Source of the DNA: Dehalococcoidia bacterium
GTDB taxonomy: Bacteria > Chloroflexota > Dehalococcoidia > UBA6926
NCBI GenBank assembly: GCA_012271225.1
Contig: JAAXGS010000085.1
Span: 1-11,232, forward strand
DNA: 11,232 nt
Direction of reading: 5' to 3'
The notes beneath the pieces were generated by a model, which did no database searches, was not told the DNA's origin, and saw only the letters and a list, made by a program, of their open reading frames with translations. Positions 1-5,940 of the stretch are shown piece after piece. The first letter of the stretch is position 1. Each line of letters starts with the position of its first letter. The position numbers were made by a program, and so were the translations under genes.

Positions 1-532
1 CCGGGGTGACGGCGTCCAGATCCGTGTCCGGCCGTGTGAGGAACGGCCCGCCGGACGCGGTGAGAATCAGCCGCCGCAGGGAGTCCGGCGGCTCGCCGGC
101 AAGGCATTGCCACAGCGCGCTGTGCTCACTGTCAACGGGGAGAAGCGCCGCGCCGCGCCGTTGGGCCTCCCGCTGCACAATCTCCCCGGCAACAACCAGC
201 ACCTCCTTGCTCGCGAGCGCGAGGGCCTTGCCGGTCTCAATGGCGGCAAGCGCGGGGGCAAGCGCGGCGAGGCCGGGGACGGCGACGACAACCGTGTCCA
301 CCTGCGGGCTGCGCGCGATCTCCGCCAGCCCATCCGGCGTTGACGATTCACCCGCAATGGCCATGGACGGGGCGAACTCCGCAACCTGGGCGCGGAACGC
401 GTCACTGTCACGGCCCGCCGCGAGACCCACGATGCGAAATCGCTCAGCGTTGCGCCGAACCACATCCAGCGTCTGCGTCCCGATGGAGCCGGTTGAACCA
501 ATGACGGCGATGCGCCGCTGTGTGTCTCCCAT
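1..532 (-). CDS. dxr: 1-deoxy-D-xylulose 5-phosphate reductoisomerase, N-terminal part (cut by window edge)
   Basis: Dxr converts 1-deoxy-D-xylulose 5-phosphate to 2-C-methyl-D-erythritol 4-phosphate with NADPH, the first committed step of the MEP isoprenoid pathway, in the cytosol. The window holds 177 codons of a protein that is usually about 380-400 residues; the C-terminal half lies beyond base 1. Seen directly: the NADPH-binding loop GSTGSIG (residues 12-18), ASKE (107-110), the metal and substrate motif PVDSEHSALWQ (132-142, with Asp and Glu corresponding to the metal ligands) and LTASGGPF (157-164). The ATG at 532 is one base past the cdsA stop (TGACATG), and GGAG lies inside the end of cdsA, so the two genes are probably translationally coupled. 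It is the last gene visible in the rpsB-to-dxr cluster. Its product feeds the isoprenoid pool that UppS uses upstream in the same operon. The identification is secure. Confidence 0.96.
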   Translation of the reverse strand, partial: MGDTQRRIAVIGSTGSIGTQTLDVVRRNAERFRIVGLAAGRDSDAFRAQVAEFAPSMAIAGESSTPDGLAEIARSPQVDTVVVAVPGLAALAPALAAIETGKALALASKEVLVVAGEIVQREAQRRGAALLPVDSEHSALWQCLAGEPPDSLRRLILTASGGPFLTRPDTDLDAVTP

Positions 533-533
533 G

Positions 534-1382
534 TCACTCCATAGTAGTGATGGTTGAGGCGTACAGGAAAACCGCCGGAATGATCACGATCAATGAATCG
601 AGGCGGTCGAGGACGCCGCCGTGCCCGGGCAGGAGGACGCCGGAGTCCTTCACCCCGGCGAATCGCTTGAGCCGAGACTCCCCGAGGTCTCCAATCTGCC
701 CCAGAACGGACAACGCGGCTCCAAGCGCGATGGCGGTGAGCAGAGGCAGGCCGTCAAGGTCCAGTATCCACACAAGCGCCGCGCTCACAAGGACCGCGCC
801 GCCCACGCCCGCCGCCGCGCCCTCCCACGTCTTTCCGGGGCTCAGCGCGGGCGCGAGGCGGTGACGCCCAAAACGTCGTCCGATGACGTACGCGGCGGTA
901 TCGGATGCGAATGCGACGGCGATGGCATAGGACAGCCACATGAGACCGTCCGGCCCGTTTCTCAGGGCAAAGCCGCTCGCCAAAAGCGCGCCCGGATACC
1001 CCGCGGCGGCGACCGTGGCGGCCCAACTGCGCGCCCCGTCCCAACTTCCCGTTCTGAACGCGAACAGCGCCGCGCCCAGAGACCCCGTCCCGATGGCGGT
1101 CAGGGCAATCAGCATGGCGGATGTGTCCCCGCTGTGGGCGGAGAACAGGAACGCGCCGCTGCCGAGCGCCGACAGCGGCCACAGGACACGGCCAAACCGC
1201 GACAATAACCTCCGCAGTTCCCAGATGGCGAGAAACACCGCCGCGGATGTGATGATGAGCAGGGGAACACCGCCCAGCGCGACGCACACGGCGAGAACGG
1301 GGAGTCCGACGGCCGCGGTGGCGAGTCGCAGCGGCAGGACACTTGCGCTGCGGGTTGCGTGTTCTCCTGTGCCGCTATCCAT
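534..1382 (-). CDS. cdsA: Phosphatidate cytidylyltransferase (CDP-diglyceride synthase)
   Basis: CdsA is an integral membrane enzyme that makes CDP-diacylglycerol from phosphatidic acid and CTP, the branch point for bacterial phospholipids. The 282-residue product has the usual family length. It is strongly hydrophobic, with several membrane segments (for example about 17-55, 68-82, 87-110, 122-140, 148-168, 192-230 and 263-277). The CdsA signature is intact at 236-262: SRLKR, then KDSG, then PGHGGVLDRLD. The family motifs DTAAY...GR..GRH (161-174) and SPGKTWEG (181-188) are also present. The ATG at 1382 has GAGG seven bases upstream, within the second of two 10-bp direct repeats. The gene lies 77 bp after uppS, the longest gap in the distal half of the operon, and is followed after one base by dxr. 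Confidence 0.96.
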   Translation of the reverse strand: MDSGTGEHATRSASVLPLRLATAAVGLPVLAVCVALGGVPLLIITSAAVFLAIWELRRLLSRFGRVLWPLSALGSGAFLFSAHSGDTSAMLIALTAIGTGSLGAALFAFRTGSWDGARSWAATVAAAGYPGALLASGFALRNGPDGLMWLSYAIAVAFASDTAAYVIGRRFGRHRLAPALSPGKTWEGAAAGVGGAVLVSAALVWILDLDGLPLLTAIALGAALSVLGQIGDLGESRLKRFAGVKDSGVLLPGHGGVLDRLDSLIVIIPAVFLYASTITTME

Positions 1383-1384
1383 TG

Positions 1385-1408
1385 CCGGGCCTCAGATTCC
1401 GGGCCTCA
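1385..1408 (-). repeat. Tandem 10-bp direct repeat at the cdsA ribosome-binding site
   Basis: The plus-strand decamer CCGGGCCTCA occurs at 1385-1394 and again at 1399-1408 (period 14). Read on the coding strand this is TGAGGCCCGG, so each copy carries a GAGG Shine-Dalgarno core. Only the proximal copy has proper spacing (7 nt) to the cdsA ATG. It may be a chance duplication or a standby ribosome site; no function is shown. Confidence 0.5.
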
Positions 1409-1428
1409 CGGTGCGGGGAGCGATGGAG

Positions 1429-1456
1429 CGGCCGGCGCCGTGACGGCGGCCGGCCG
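1429..1456. repeat. GC-only inverted repeat between uppS and cdsA
   Basis: The left arm CGGCCGGCGCCG (1429-1440) and right arm CGGCGGCCGGCCG (1444-1456) pair over 12 bp with a single bulged base around the three-base loop TGA. In the uppS-to-cdsA transcript this would be a very stable hairpin starting a few bases after the uppS stop. No T-tract follows on the minus strand, so it is not a canonical intrinsic terminator. It could be a processing or RNA 3'-end protection hairpin that sets the uppS:cdsA ratio; that role is inference. Confidence 0.55.
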
Positions 1457-1459
1457 GGA

Positions 1460-2188
1460 TCAATCAGCCTCAAGTGCGCCGAAACGCCGCGTGCGGGCCG
1501 CGTAGGTATCCAGAGCCTGATTGACGTCGTCGGGCCCAAAGTCCGGCCACAGGGTGGGGGTGAAATAGAGTTCGGCATATGCGCCCTGCCAGAGCAGAAA
1601 GTTGCTCATTCTCAACTCGCCGCCGGTGCGGATGATGAGATCGGGATCCGGGAGGCCGCGCGTGAGCAGCCGCTCCCCAAACTCCTGTTCAGTCAGGCTC
1701 TCCGCCGGCCGGCCGTCACGAATGAGGCTCCGCGCCGCTTCCAGGATGTCCTGCCGGCCGCCATAGTCGAACGCGACGCTGAGCGTGATGCCGGTGTTCG
1801 CGCCGGTCATGGACACCACGCGGTCGATGGCCTCCGCAATCTCGCGGCCAATGCGGTCCTTGCGCCCAAGGTGGAGCAGACGCGCGCCCTGCTCATGCAG
1901 GCGCGGCGCATCATGCTCGATTGCCGTCGCAGCGAGCGCGAGCAGGCTCTCGACCTCGGCGGCGGGCCGGCGCCAGTTCTCCGTTGAAAAGGCGTAGAGG
2001 GTCAGGTAGCGCACGCCCCGATCAGAGAAGGCGCGCACGATGTCATACAGCCTGACGCGGCCGCGCCAATGTCCCTCTTCCCGCGTCAGGTGATGCTTTT
2101 GCGCCCATCGGCCATTGCCGTCCATCGTGATCGCGACGTGCAGGGGGGCGGCAGGCTGCGGGGCTGTCGAGTTGCCGGACTGCGTCAT
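1460..2188 (-). CDS. uppS: Isoprenyl transferase (undecaprenyl diphosphate synthase family, cis-prenyltransferase)
   Basis: UppS adds isopentenyl diphosphate units in cis to farnesyl diphosphate to make the C55 lipid carrier of cell-wall synthesis. The 242-residue product has full family length. It shows the catalytic motif HVAITMDGNGRWA (17-29, Asp23 binds Mg-diphosphate), R36 and H40 of the substrate loop, FSTENW (67-72), YGGR (142-145) and the C-terminal motif IRTGGELRMSNFLLWQ (186-201) followed by AYAELYFT (203-210). One family-typical NYGGR reads DYGGR here, a mild variant. The ATG at 2188 has no convincing Shine-Dalgarno sequence and lies 18 bp after the frr stop, so translation probably depends on coupling. 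A short-chain homologue cannot be fully excluded by sequence, but the operon position favours UppS. Confidence 0.95.
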   Translation of the reverse strand: MTQSGNSTAPQPAAPLHVAITMDGNGRWAQKHHLTREEGHWRGRVRLYDIVRAFSDRGVRYLTLYAFSTENWRRPAAEVESLLALAATAIEHDAPRLHEQGARLLHLGRKDRIGREIAEAIDRVVSMTGANTGITLSVAFDYGGRQDILEAARSLIRDGRPAESLTEQEFGERLLTRGLPDPDLIIRTGGELRMSNFLLWQGAYAELYFTPTLWPDFGPDDVNQALDTYAARTRRFGALEAD

Positions 2189-2206
2189 ACGCGGGTGGGG
2201 CAGGGA

Positions 2207-2764
2207 TCAGACTTCCATCACGGCCGCTTCCTTGGCCGCTCCCATCTGATCGATCTGCCCGGTGTGCTGATCCGTGATTTTCTGAAGCCGGTCAGCCGCC
2301 CGGCGTTCCTCATCCTCAGAGATTTCCTTGTTGCGCTGGAGACGGCGCAGATGATCCATCGCGTCCCTGCGCACATTGCGGACTGCGACGCGCTCATCCT
2401 CCGCCTTTGAGCGGACCAGCCGGCTCATTTCCCTGCGCCGTTCCTCTGTCATCTGCGGGATGGGGATGCGGAGCGCCTGGCCGTCCGCGGCGGGGGAGAG
2501 CCCCAAATCCGTCTGCAGAATGGCCTTCTCAATCGCGCCGGTGAGTGATCGGTCATACGGCTGCACAACAAGCAGGCGCGGCTCCGGCGCGCTGATTGTC
2601 GCAAGCTGTTTCAGCGGCGTGGGCGTGCCGTAGTACTCAATGCGCAAATCCTCGATGAGCGTGGGGGAGGCGCGGCCTGTGCGGATGCCGGCCAGTTCCC
2701 GCTCCAGGACCTCGCACGTGCGCCGCATCCGTTTCTCGGCATCGGTCAGAATCTCCTGCGTCAT
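2207..2764 (-). CDS. frr: Ribosome recycling factor
   Basis: RRF works with EF-G to split the post-termination ribosome after each round of translation. The 185-residue product is exactly of the usual length, with no gaps. It reads as the full family pattern: an N-terminal helix ending GIRTGRASP (26-34), the head-domain segment YYGTPTPLKQLATISAPE (44-61) with VQPYD (67-71), IPIPQMTEERR (100-110) and VRNVRRDA (128-135). R132 matches the conserved arginine that contacts 23S rRNA in the E. coli protein. The ATG at 2764 is preceded by GGGAG at 7 nt spacing. It lies 30 bp after pyrH and 18 bp before uppS, in the standard pyrH-frr order. Confidence 0.98.
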   Translation of the reverse strand: MTQEILTDAEKRMRRTCEVLERELAGIRTGRASPTLIEDLRIEYYGTPTPLKQLATISAPEPRLLVVQPYDRSLTGAIEKAILQTDLGLSPAADGQALRIPIPQMTEERRREMSRLVRSKAEDERVAVRNVRRDAMDHLRRLQRNKEISEDEERRAADRLQKITDQHTGQIDQMGAAKEAAVMEV

Positions 2765-2794
2765 CGCTCTTCTCCCTCTCGCCGCGCGGCGCGG

Positions 2795-3526
2795 TCATCG
2801 TTCGCCGCTGGCGTTGACGAGTGTGCCAATCGGCTCTCCCGTCAGTATTCTGCCCAGGCTGCCGGGGTCGAAGATGTCAAAAACGACGATGGGCAGGTTA
2901 TTGTCCATGCACAGCGTCAACGCCGTGCTGTCCATGACCCCCAGACGAAGATTCAGCGCGTTCATGTAACTGATGCTTGAATAGCGCGCGGCTCCGGGGT
3001 GCTCATTCGGATCGGAATCATAGATCCCGTCCACCTTGTTCTTGGACATCAACAGTGTATCCGCGTCGACCTCAATGGCCCGCAGGGCCGCCGCGGTATC
3101 CGTGGTCATGTACGGATTGCCGGTTCCGGCGGCGAACACAACGATGCGTCCTTTTTCCATGTGGCGGATTGCGCGCCGACGGATGTACGGCTCCGCCACC
3201 GCCTGAATTGCGATGGCGGACAGGGTGCGGACGTCCGCGCCAAGGCCCTCAAGCGTGTTCTGCAGGGCCAGGGCATTGATCACTGTGGCAAGCATTCCGG
3301 AATAGTCCGCCGTGGCCCGGTCCATGCCGGACTCCTCAGCAATGCGGCCGCGCCAGATGTTGCCGCCCCCGACGACGATCCCAACCTGGATGCCGAGTCG
3401 CAGGGCATTGCAGACCTCACTGCCGATCAGCCGAACGGATTCGACGTCAATTCCGGACGAGCGCCGGCCCATGAGCGACTCGCCGCTGACTTTGAGCAGA
3501 ACCCGCCGCGGTGTGTTGCCGTCCAG
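2795..3526 (-). CDS. pyrH: Uridylate kinase (UMP kinase), probable CTG start
   Basis: PyrH phosphorylates UMP to UDP with ATP as an allosteric, UTP-inhibited hexamer of the amino-acid-kinase fold. Motifs numbered from the CTG start (243 residues): KVSGES (12-17), GGGNIWRG (53-60), GTGNPYMTTD (134-143), DGIYDSDP (166-173) and MDSTA (198-202). The start is the odd point. The frame is open back to an ATG at 3607, but using it would add 27 unconserved residues and overlap tsf by 47 bp. In the 34-bp space after the tsf stop there is no ATG, GTG or TTG in frame, while a strong AAAGGAG lies 8 nt before a CTG at 3526. Starting there gives the normal family length and N-terminus (RRVLLKVSGES). I therefore favour CTG, with the 3607 ATG as the alternative. 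The identity of the enzyme is not in doubt. Confidence 0.95.
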   Translation of the reverse strand: MDGNTPRRVLLKVSGESLMGRRSSGIDVESVRLIGSEVCNALRLGIQVGIVVGGGNIWRGRIAEESGMDRATADYSGMLATVINALALQNTLEGLGADVRTLSAIAIQAVAEPYIRRRAIRHMEKGRIVVFAAGTGNPYMTTDTAAALRAIEVDADTLLMSKNKVDGIYDSDPNEHPGAARYSSISYMNALNLRLGVMDSTALTLCMDNNLPIVVFDIFDPGSLGRILTGEPIGTLVNASGER

Positions 3527-3560
3527 CGTCGGGGCTCCTTTCCGGCGTCGCTGCCGAGAT

Positions 3561-4070
3561 TCAGTCCTCGCCCAGGCCGTATCGGACAAAGCGCCGGATG
3601 AGGACATTCTCTCCCACCCGCGCCGCCGTGTCCGTCAGCAGGCTGCCGATGGTCCGGCCGGAGTCCTTGACAAAGGGTTGATGGACCAAACGCGGCTCCC
3701 CCGCGGACGTGTCCAGGTCGTCGAGCGGGCGCTCATCGTCGATGGCCTGCGGGTTCATCGCGGCGATCTGCAGCGCGATATCGTGCGCGAGCTCCTTGAA
3801 GTCATCCGTGCGGGCAACAAAGTCTGTTTCACAGTTCAACTCAACGATGACGCCGATTCTCCCGCCCGCGTGGACGTAGGTCTCAATCAGCCCCTCGTTC
3901 GCGGCGCGCGACGCCTTTTTGGCGACTGTCGCAATGCCGCGCTCTCTGAGGAGCGCCACGGCCTGGTCCATGTCTCCCTGCGCATCTTCAAGCGCGCGCT
4001 TGCAGTCCATGATCCCGGCGCCGGTGCGCGTCCGAAGCTCCTTGATGATGTCAGCCGAGATTGTTGTCAC
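3561..4070 (-). CDS. tsf: Elongation factor Ts, short form
   Basis: EF-Ts is the nucleotide exchange factor that releases GDP from EF-Tu. From the GTG at 4070 the protein is 169 residues, much shorter than the 283-residue E. coli protein and shorter than the roughly 196-residue Thermus form. It has the N-terminal UBA-like domain with TRTGAGIMDCKRALEDA (14-30), KKASR (51-55), and the core motif ELNCETDFVAR (77-87). The TDF triad at 82-84 corresponds to the Asp-Phe pair that intrudes into EF-Tu. A single C-terminal segment (LVHQPFV, then IGSLL...VGENVLIRRFVRY) ends it, so the second core subdomain of the long form is missing. The GTG at 4070 has AGGAG at 7 nt spacing. A GTG at 4130 in the same frame lacks a Shine-Dalgarno sequence and would add 20 unconserved residues. 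Confidence 0.95.
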   Translation of the reverse strand: MTTISADIIKELRTRTGAGIMDCKRALEDAQGDMDQAVALLRERGIATVAKKASRAANEGLIETYVHAGGRIGVIVELNCETDFVARTDDFKELAHDIALQIAAMNPQAIDDERPLDDLDTSAGEPRLVHQPFVKDSGRTIGSLLTDTAARVGENVLIRRFVRYGLGED

Positions 4071-4169
4071 GTCTTTACTCCTGCCGCCACTCGCGGCGTG
4101 TCCTGTCTGCGGTTCTGTTACCGGTTCCACACCAGCGCGGGGTCAGTCGGGGCAGGGGCGTCTGCGGGC

Positions 4170-5018
4170 TCAGGCCGTCGCGGCCTCTCCCTCCTGCGCC
4201 AACCGTTGCGCGCCGGCCATCCCCTCGATGATGGCATCCGCGATGCGCCCCGTCATCAGCCTCAGCGCGCGGATGGCGTCGTCATTCCCGGGAATCGGGT
4301 GGTCTATGAGTTCTACGTTGCAGTCCGTGTCGGCAATCGCGACAATCGGGATTCCGATCTTGCGCGCCTCCGCGACGGCAATCTTCTCGCGGGCGGCGTC
4401 GATGATGTACAGCGCTCCGGGCATTTCCGTCATCGTTTTGATGCCGCTGAGATAGCGATTGAGCTTGGCGATTCGATCCTCAAGCCGCCCGGCCTCCTTC
4501 TTGGGCAGGAAAGTGAACTCCCCCTTGGCCCGTCGATCTTCCTGCCGCACCAGGTAGTCAATGCGGGACTGAATCGTCCTGAAATTCGTCAGCGTGCCGC
4601 CAAGCCACCTCTGGTTGACGAAGGGCTGTTCCGAGCGCGCCGCCTGGGTGGCGATGGCGTCCTGCGCCTGCTTCTTGGTGCCAACGAAGAGTATCTTCTT
4701 TCCGGACTCCGCCACGCTCTGAACAAAATCCGCTGCGGCCTCAAGCCGGTTGAGCGTCTTCTGCAGATCAATGATGTGGATGCCGTTCCGTCGGGTGAAA
4801 ACGAACGGCTTCATCTTTGGGTGCCACCGGCGGGTGGGATGGCCAAAGTGGACGCCGGCCTCAAGCAGCGCCTTCATGGTGATTTCCGGGGTCTCGACGG
4901 TCTCCTGCGCGGGCGTCGCGTTCGTTGGTTGTATCGCATCCGGCGCCGGGCTTGCCGGGCTGTCGCCAACAGGCGCCGTGCTCACATTGGCCGTTACTGT
5001 TCCGCCGTCAGTCGTCAA
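4170..5018 (-). CDS. rpsB: 30S ribosomal protein S2 with N-terminal extension
   Basis: S2 is a structural protein of the small-subunit body. The core runs from about residue 48: the S2 motif EAGVHFGHPTRRWHPKMKPF (53-72), FVGTKKQAQDA (111-121), QRWLGGTLTNF (136-146), and the second signature with DTDCNVELIDHPIPGNDDAIRAL (230-252). The first 47 residues are a low-complexity segment rich in Thr, Ala, Pro and acidic residues, absent from typical S2. The TTG at 5018 is the first possible start after an in-frame TAG (5037-5039) and has AAAGGGG about 7 nt upstream. An internal ATG (residue 48) would give the textbook length but has only a poor GGA upstream. It is the first gene of the operon, behind a promoter at 5070-5078. 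The C-terminus is short, without a long tail. Confidence 0.96.
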   Translation of the reverse strand: MTTDGGTVTANVSTAPVGDSPASPAPDAIQPTNATPAQETVETPEITMKALLEAGVHFGHPTRRWHPKMKPFVFTRRNGIHIIDLQKTLNRLEAAADFVQSVAESGKKILFVGTKKQAQDAIATQAARSEQPFVNQRWLGGTLTNFRTIQSRIDYLVRQEDRRAKGEFTFLPKKEAGRLEDRIAKLNRYLSGIKTMTEMPGALYIIDAAREKIAVAEARKIGIPIVAIADTDCNVELIDHPIPGNDDAIRALRLMTGRIADAIIEGMAGAQRLAQEGEAATA

Positions 5019-5036
5019 GAGCCCACCCCTTTGTAT

Positions 5037-5054
5037 CTATCCGCCGCTATCCGC
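5037..5054 (-). repeat. 8-bp direct repeat in the rpsB leader
   Basis: GCGGATAG (coding strand) occurs twice with a 10-base period (5054-5047 and 5044-5037), inside the predicted 45-nt rpsB leader and just before the Shine-Dalgarno region. Ribosomal-protein leaders often hold autoregulatory sites, but nothing here is a recognised S2-binding motif. Confidence 0.35.
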
Positions 5055-5069
5055 TCTCCGTTGAGGCTC

Positions 5070-5078
5070 AGTATAGCA
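5070..5078 (-). promoter_or_regulatory. Extended -10 promoter for the rpsB operon
   Basis: The minus strand reads TGCTATACT: an extended -10 (TGn) followed by TATACT, five of six matches to TATAAT. No convincing -35 lies 16-18 bp upstream, which is typical of extended -10 promoters. The predicted start at about 5063 gives a 45-nt leader to the rpsB TTG. Confidence 0.6.
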
Positions 5079-5107
5079 CGCGCCCGTTGGGGATACCGCG
5101 CCGACGG

Positions 5108-5136
5108 TTGACCGTGAATACGGACGCCCCTACAAT
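5108..5136 (+). promoter_or_regulatory. Sigma70-type promoter for the fmdB-fmdB-dtd genes
   Basis: TTGACC (5108-5113), exactly 17 bp, then TACAAT (5131-5136); each box matches the consensus at five of six positions. The predicted start is near 5143, about 100 nt before the first gene. It is divergent from the rpsB promoter, with about 30 bp between the -10 of one and the -35 of the other. Confidence 0.7.
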
Positions 5137-5144
5137 CGTACAGA

Positions 5145-5212
5145 CCACCACCGGCCGTGAAATCACACGGATGATGACCACACGGGGCGCGGCGGTGGCT
5201 TGTGGTGGATGA
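5145..5212 (+). other. Structured leader with possible 13-codon ORF upstream of the first zinc-ribbon gene
   Basis: The leader contains an ATG-ATG opened ORF of 13 codons ending TGA at 5212 (sequence MMTTRGAAVACGG), 33 bp before the gene. It has no clear Shine-Dalgarno sequence. CCACCACCGG at 5145-5154 can pair either with CGGTGG (5193-5198) or with GTGGTGG (5202-5208), and these overlap on the left arm, so they exclude each other. CCGTG/CACGG (5155-5159/5166-5170) can form a third small stem. This looks like an attenuator-type layout, but the arms are short, GC-rich and possibly coincidental. Confidence 0.25.
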
Positions 5213-5245
5213 ACGGCCAGGCTCTGTGTGGATCGGGGTAAAGGA

Positions 5246-5512
5246 ATGTCACCGCGATACGAGTACGATTGCCCGAGTTGCGAACAGCACTTTGAGCTTC
5301 GGCAGGGCTTCGATGCCGATCCCGTCGCTCCGTGTCCCTCATGCCAAACGTCGAGCAACAGGGTTCTGGTTATGCCGCAGATCGTGTACAAGGCCGGCGG
5401 ATTTTACACGAGCGACCAGCGCAACACCGGCTTTGGCAGCTATTGGAACCGCAGAGCGGAGCGGGAAGACCGCGGTGAGATGAATCCTGAGACGGGAGAG
5501 GGCGCGTTCTAG
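5246..5512 (+). CDS. FmdB-type zinc-ribbon protein (first copy)
   Basis: An 88-residue small cytosolic protein of the FmdB/CxxC_CxxC zinc-ribbon family. It opens in the family manner (MSPRYEYDCPSC) and has two CxxC knuckles, C9-C12 and C30-C33, to bind one zinc. They are followed by the usual KAGGFYTSDQ segment (49-58) and a charged tail (RRAEREDRGE). The family name comes from a regulator of formamidase genes, but the molecular role of most members is unknown, so no symbol is given. The ATG at 5246 matches the family N-terminus. A GTG six codons earlier (5228) is possible; the nearest Shine-Dalgarno-like bases (GGGG and AAAGGA) lie between the two. Behind a good promoter, it is probably co-transcribed with the next two genes. 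Confidence 0.88.
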   Translation: MSPRYEYDCPSCEQHFELRQGFDADPVAPCPSCQTSSNRVLVMPQIVYKAGGFYTSDQRNTGFGSYWNRRAEREDRGEMNPETGEGAF

Positions 5513-5595
5513 CCGCGCCGCGCTGGTAGTTGTCTCTTCACAGCTCGACGTCATGAGTTGCGCCGGGTGGTGATCCACACACAGGGGCCGTAGCA

Positions 5596-5913
5596 ATGCC
5601 GATGTATGACTATCTGTGTCAATCCTGCGGGCACACGTTCTCCGTGCGGCAGGGCTACCATGACGTTCGTGAGGCGCAGTGTCCGCAGTGCGAGGGTCCG
5701 GCGGCGCAGCGCATCTCCATGCCGGCCATCATTTTCAAGGGCAGCGGGTTCTACGTGAACGACTACGGCGGCCGCCGGACCGGGTCGCCGTCGAGCGATT
5801 CCGGCGACGACGGGGACTCGCCCGCCGGCGACTCCGGCGGCGATGATCATCACGAGGCCCCGGCGAGCGCGCCGGAGCATTCTCACCCTCATCCCCACCC
5901 GCACCCTCACTAG
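5596..5913 (+). CDS. FmdB-type zinc-ribbon protein with histidine-rich tail (second copy)
   Basis: A 105-residue second member of the family, clearly similar to its upstream neighbour: MPMYDYLCQSCGHTF opening, CxxC at C8-C11 and C29-C32, and IIFKGSGFYVNDYGG (45-59). After the zinc ribbon comes a disordered Ser/Gly/Asp-rich linker (about 60-84). The tail is rich in His (85-105, HHEAP then EHSHPHPHPHPH), which could bind Zn, Ni or Cu. AGGGG lies about 8 nt before the ATG. It sits 83 bp after the first copy and 27 bp before dtd. The pair probably arose by duplication, but identity outside the Cys motifs is modest. The role is unknown; RNA, ribosome or metal handling would be guesses. Confidence 0.9.
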   Translation: MPMYDYLCQSCGHTFSVRQGYHDVREAQCPQCEGPAAQRISMPAIIFKGSGFYVNDYGGRRTGSPSSDSGDDGDSPAGDSGGDDHHEAPASAPEHSHPHPHPHPH

Positions 5914-5940
5914 TCTCTGAACGGATGGGAGCGTCGTCCG

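Noticed and set aside
67..537. A 156-codon minus-strand open frame at the left edge
   Set aside because: It is an out-of-frame shadow of dxr (starting in the same TGACATG region); the dxr frame has all the enzyme motifs and runs off the window.
5019..5069. GAGCC after the rpsB -10 box pairing with GGCTC before the TTG as an mRNA structure
   Set aside because: By the -10 position the GAGCC lies upstream of the predicted RNA start, so it would not be in the transcript.
3312..5111. A 599-codon plus-strand open frame antisense to pyrH, tsf and rpsB
   Set aside because: It lies opposite three unmistakable conserved genes, has no recognisable motif, and long antisense frames are expected in GC-rich coding DNA.
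5548..5567. Weak stem (CAGCTC/GAGTTG) between the two zinc-ribbon genes
   Set aside because: Six pairs including a G-T wobble, no T-run; not distinguishable from chance.
5876..5913. The His-Pro repeat at the end of the second zinc-ribbon gene as a sequencing slip or vector His-tag
   Set aside because: The codons for His and Pro vary, His alternates with Pro, and the linker before it is in frame, so it reads as a natural low-complexity tail.
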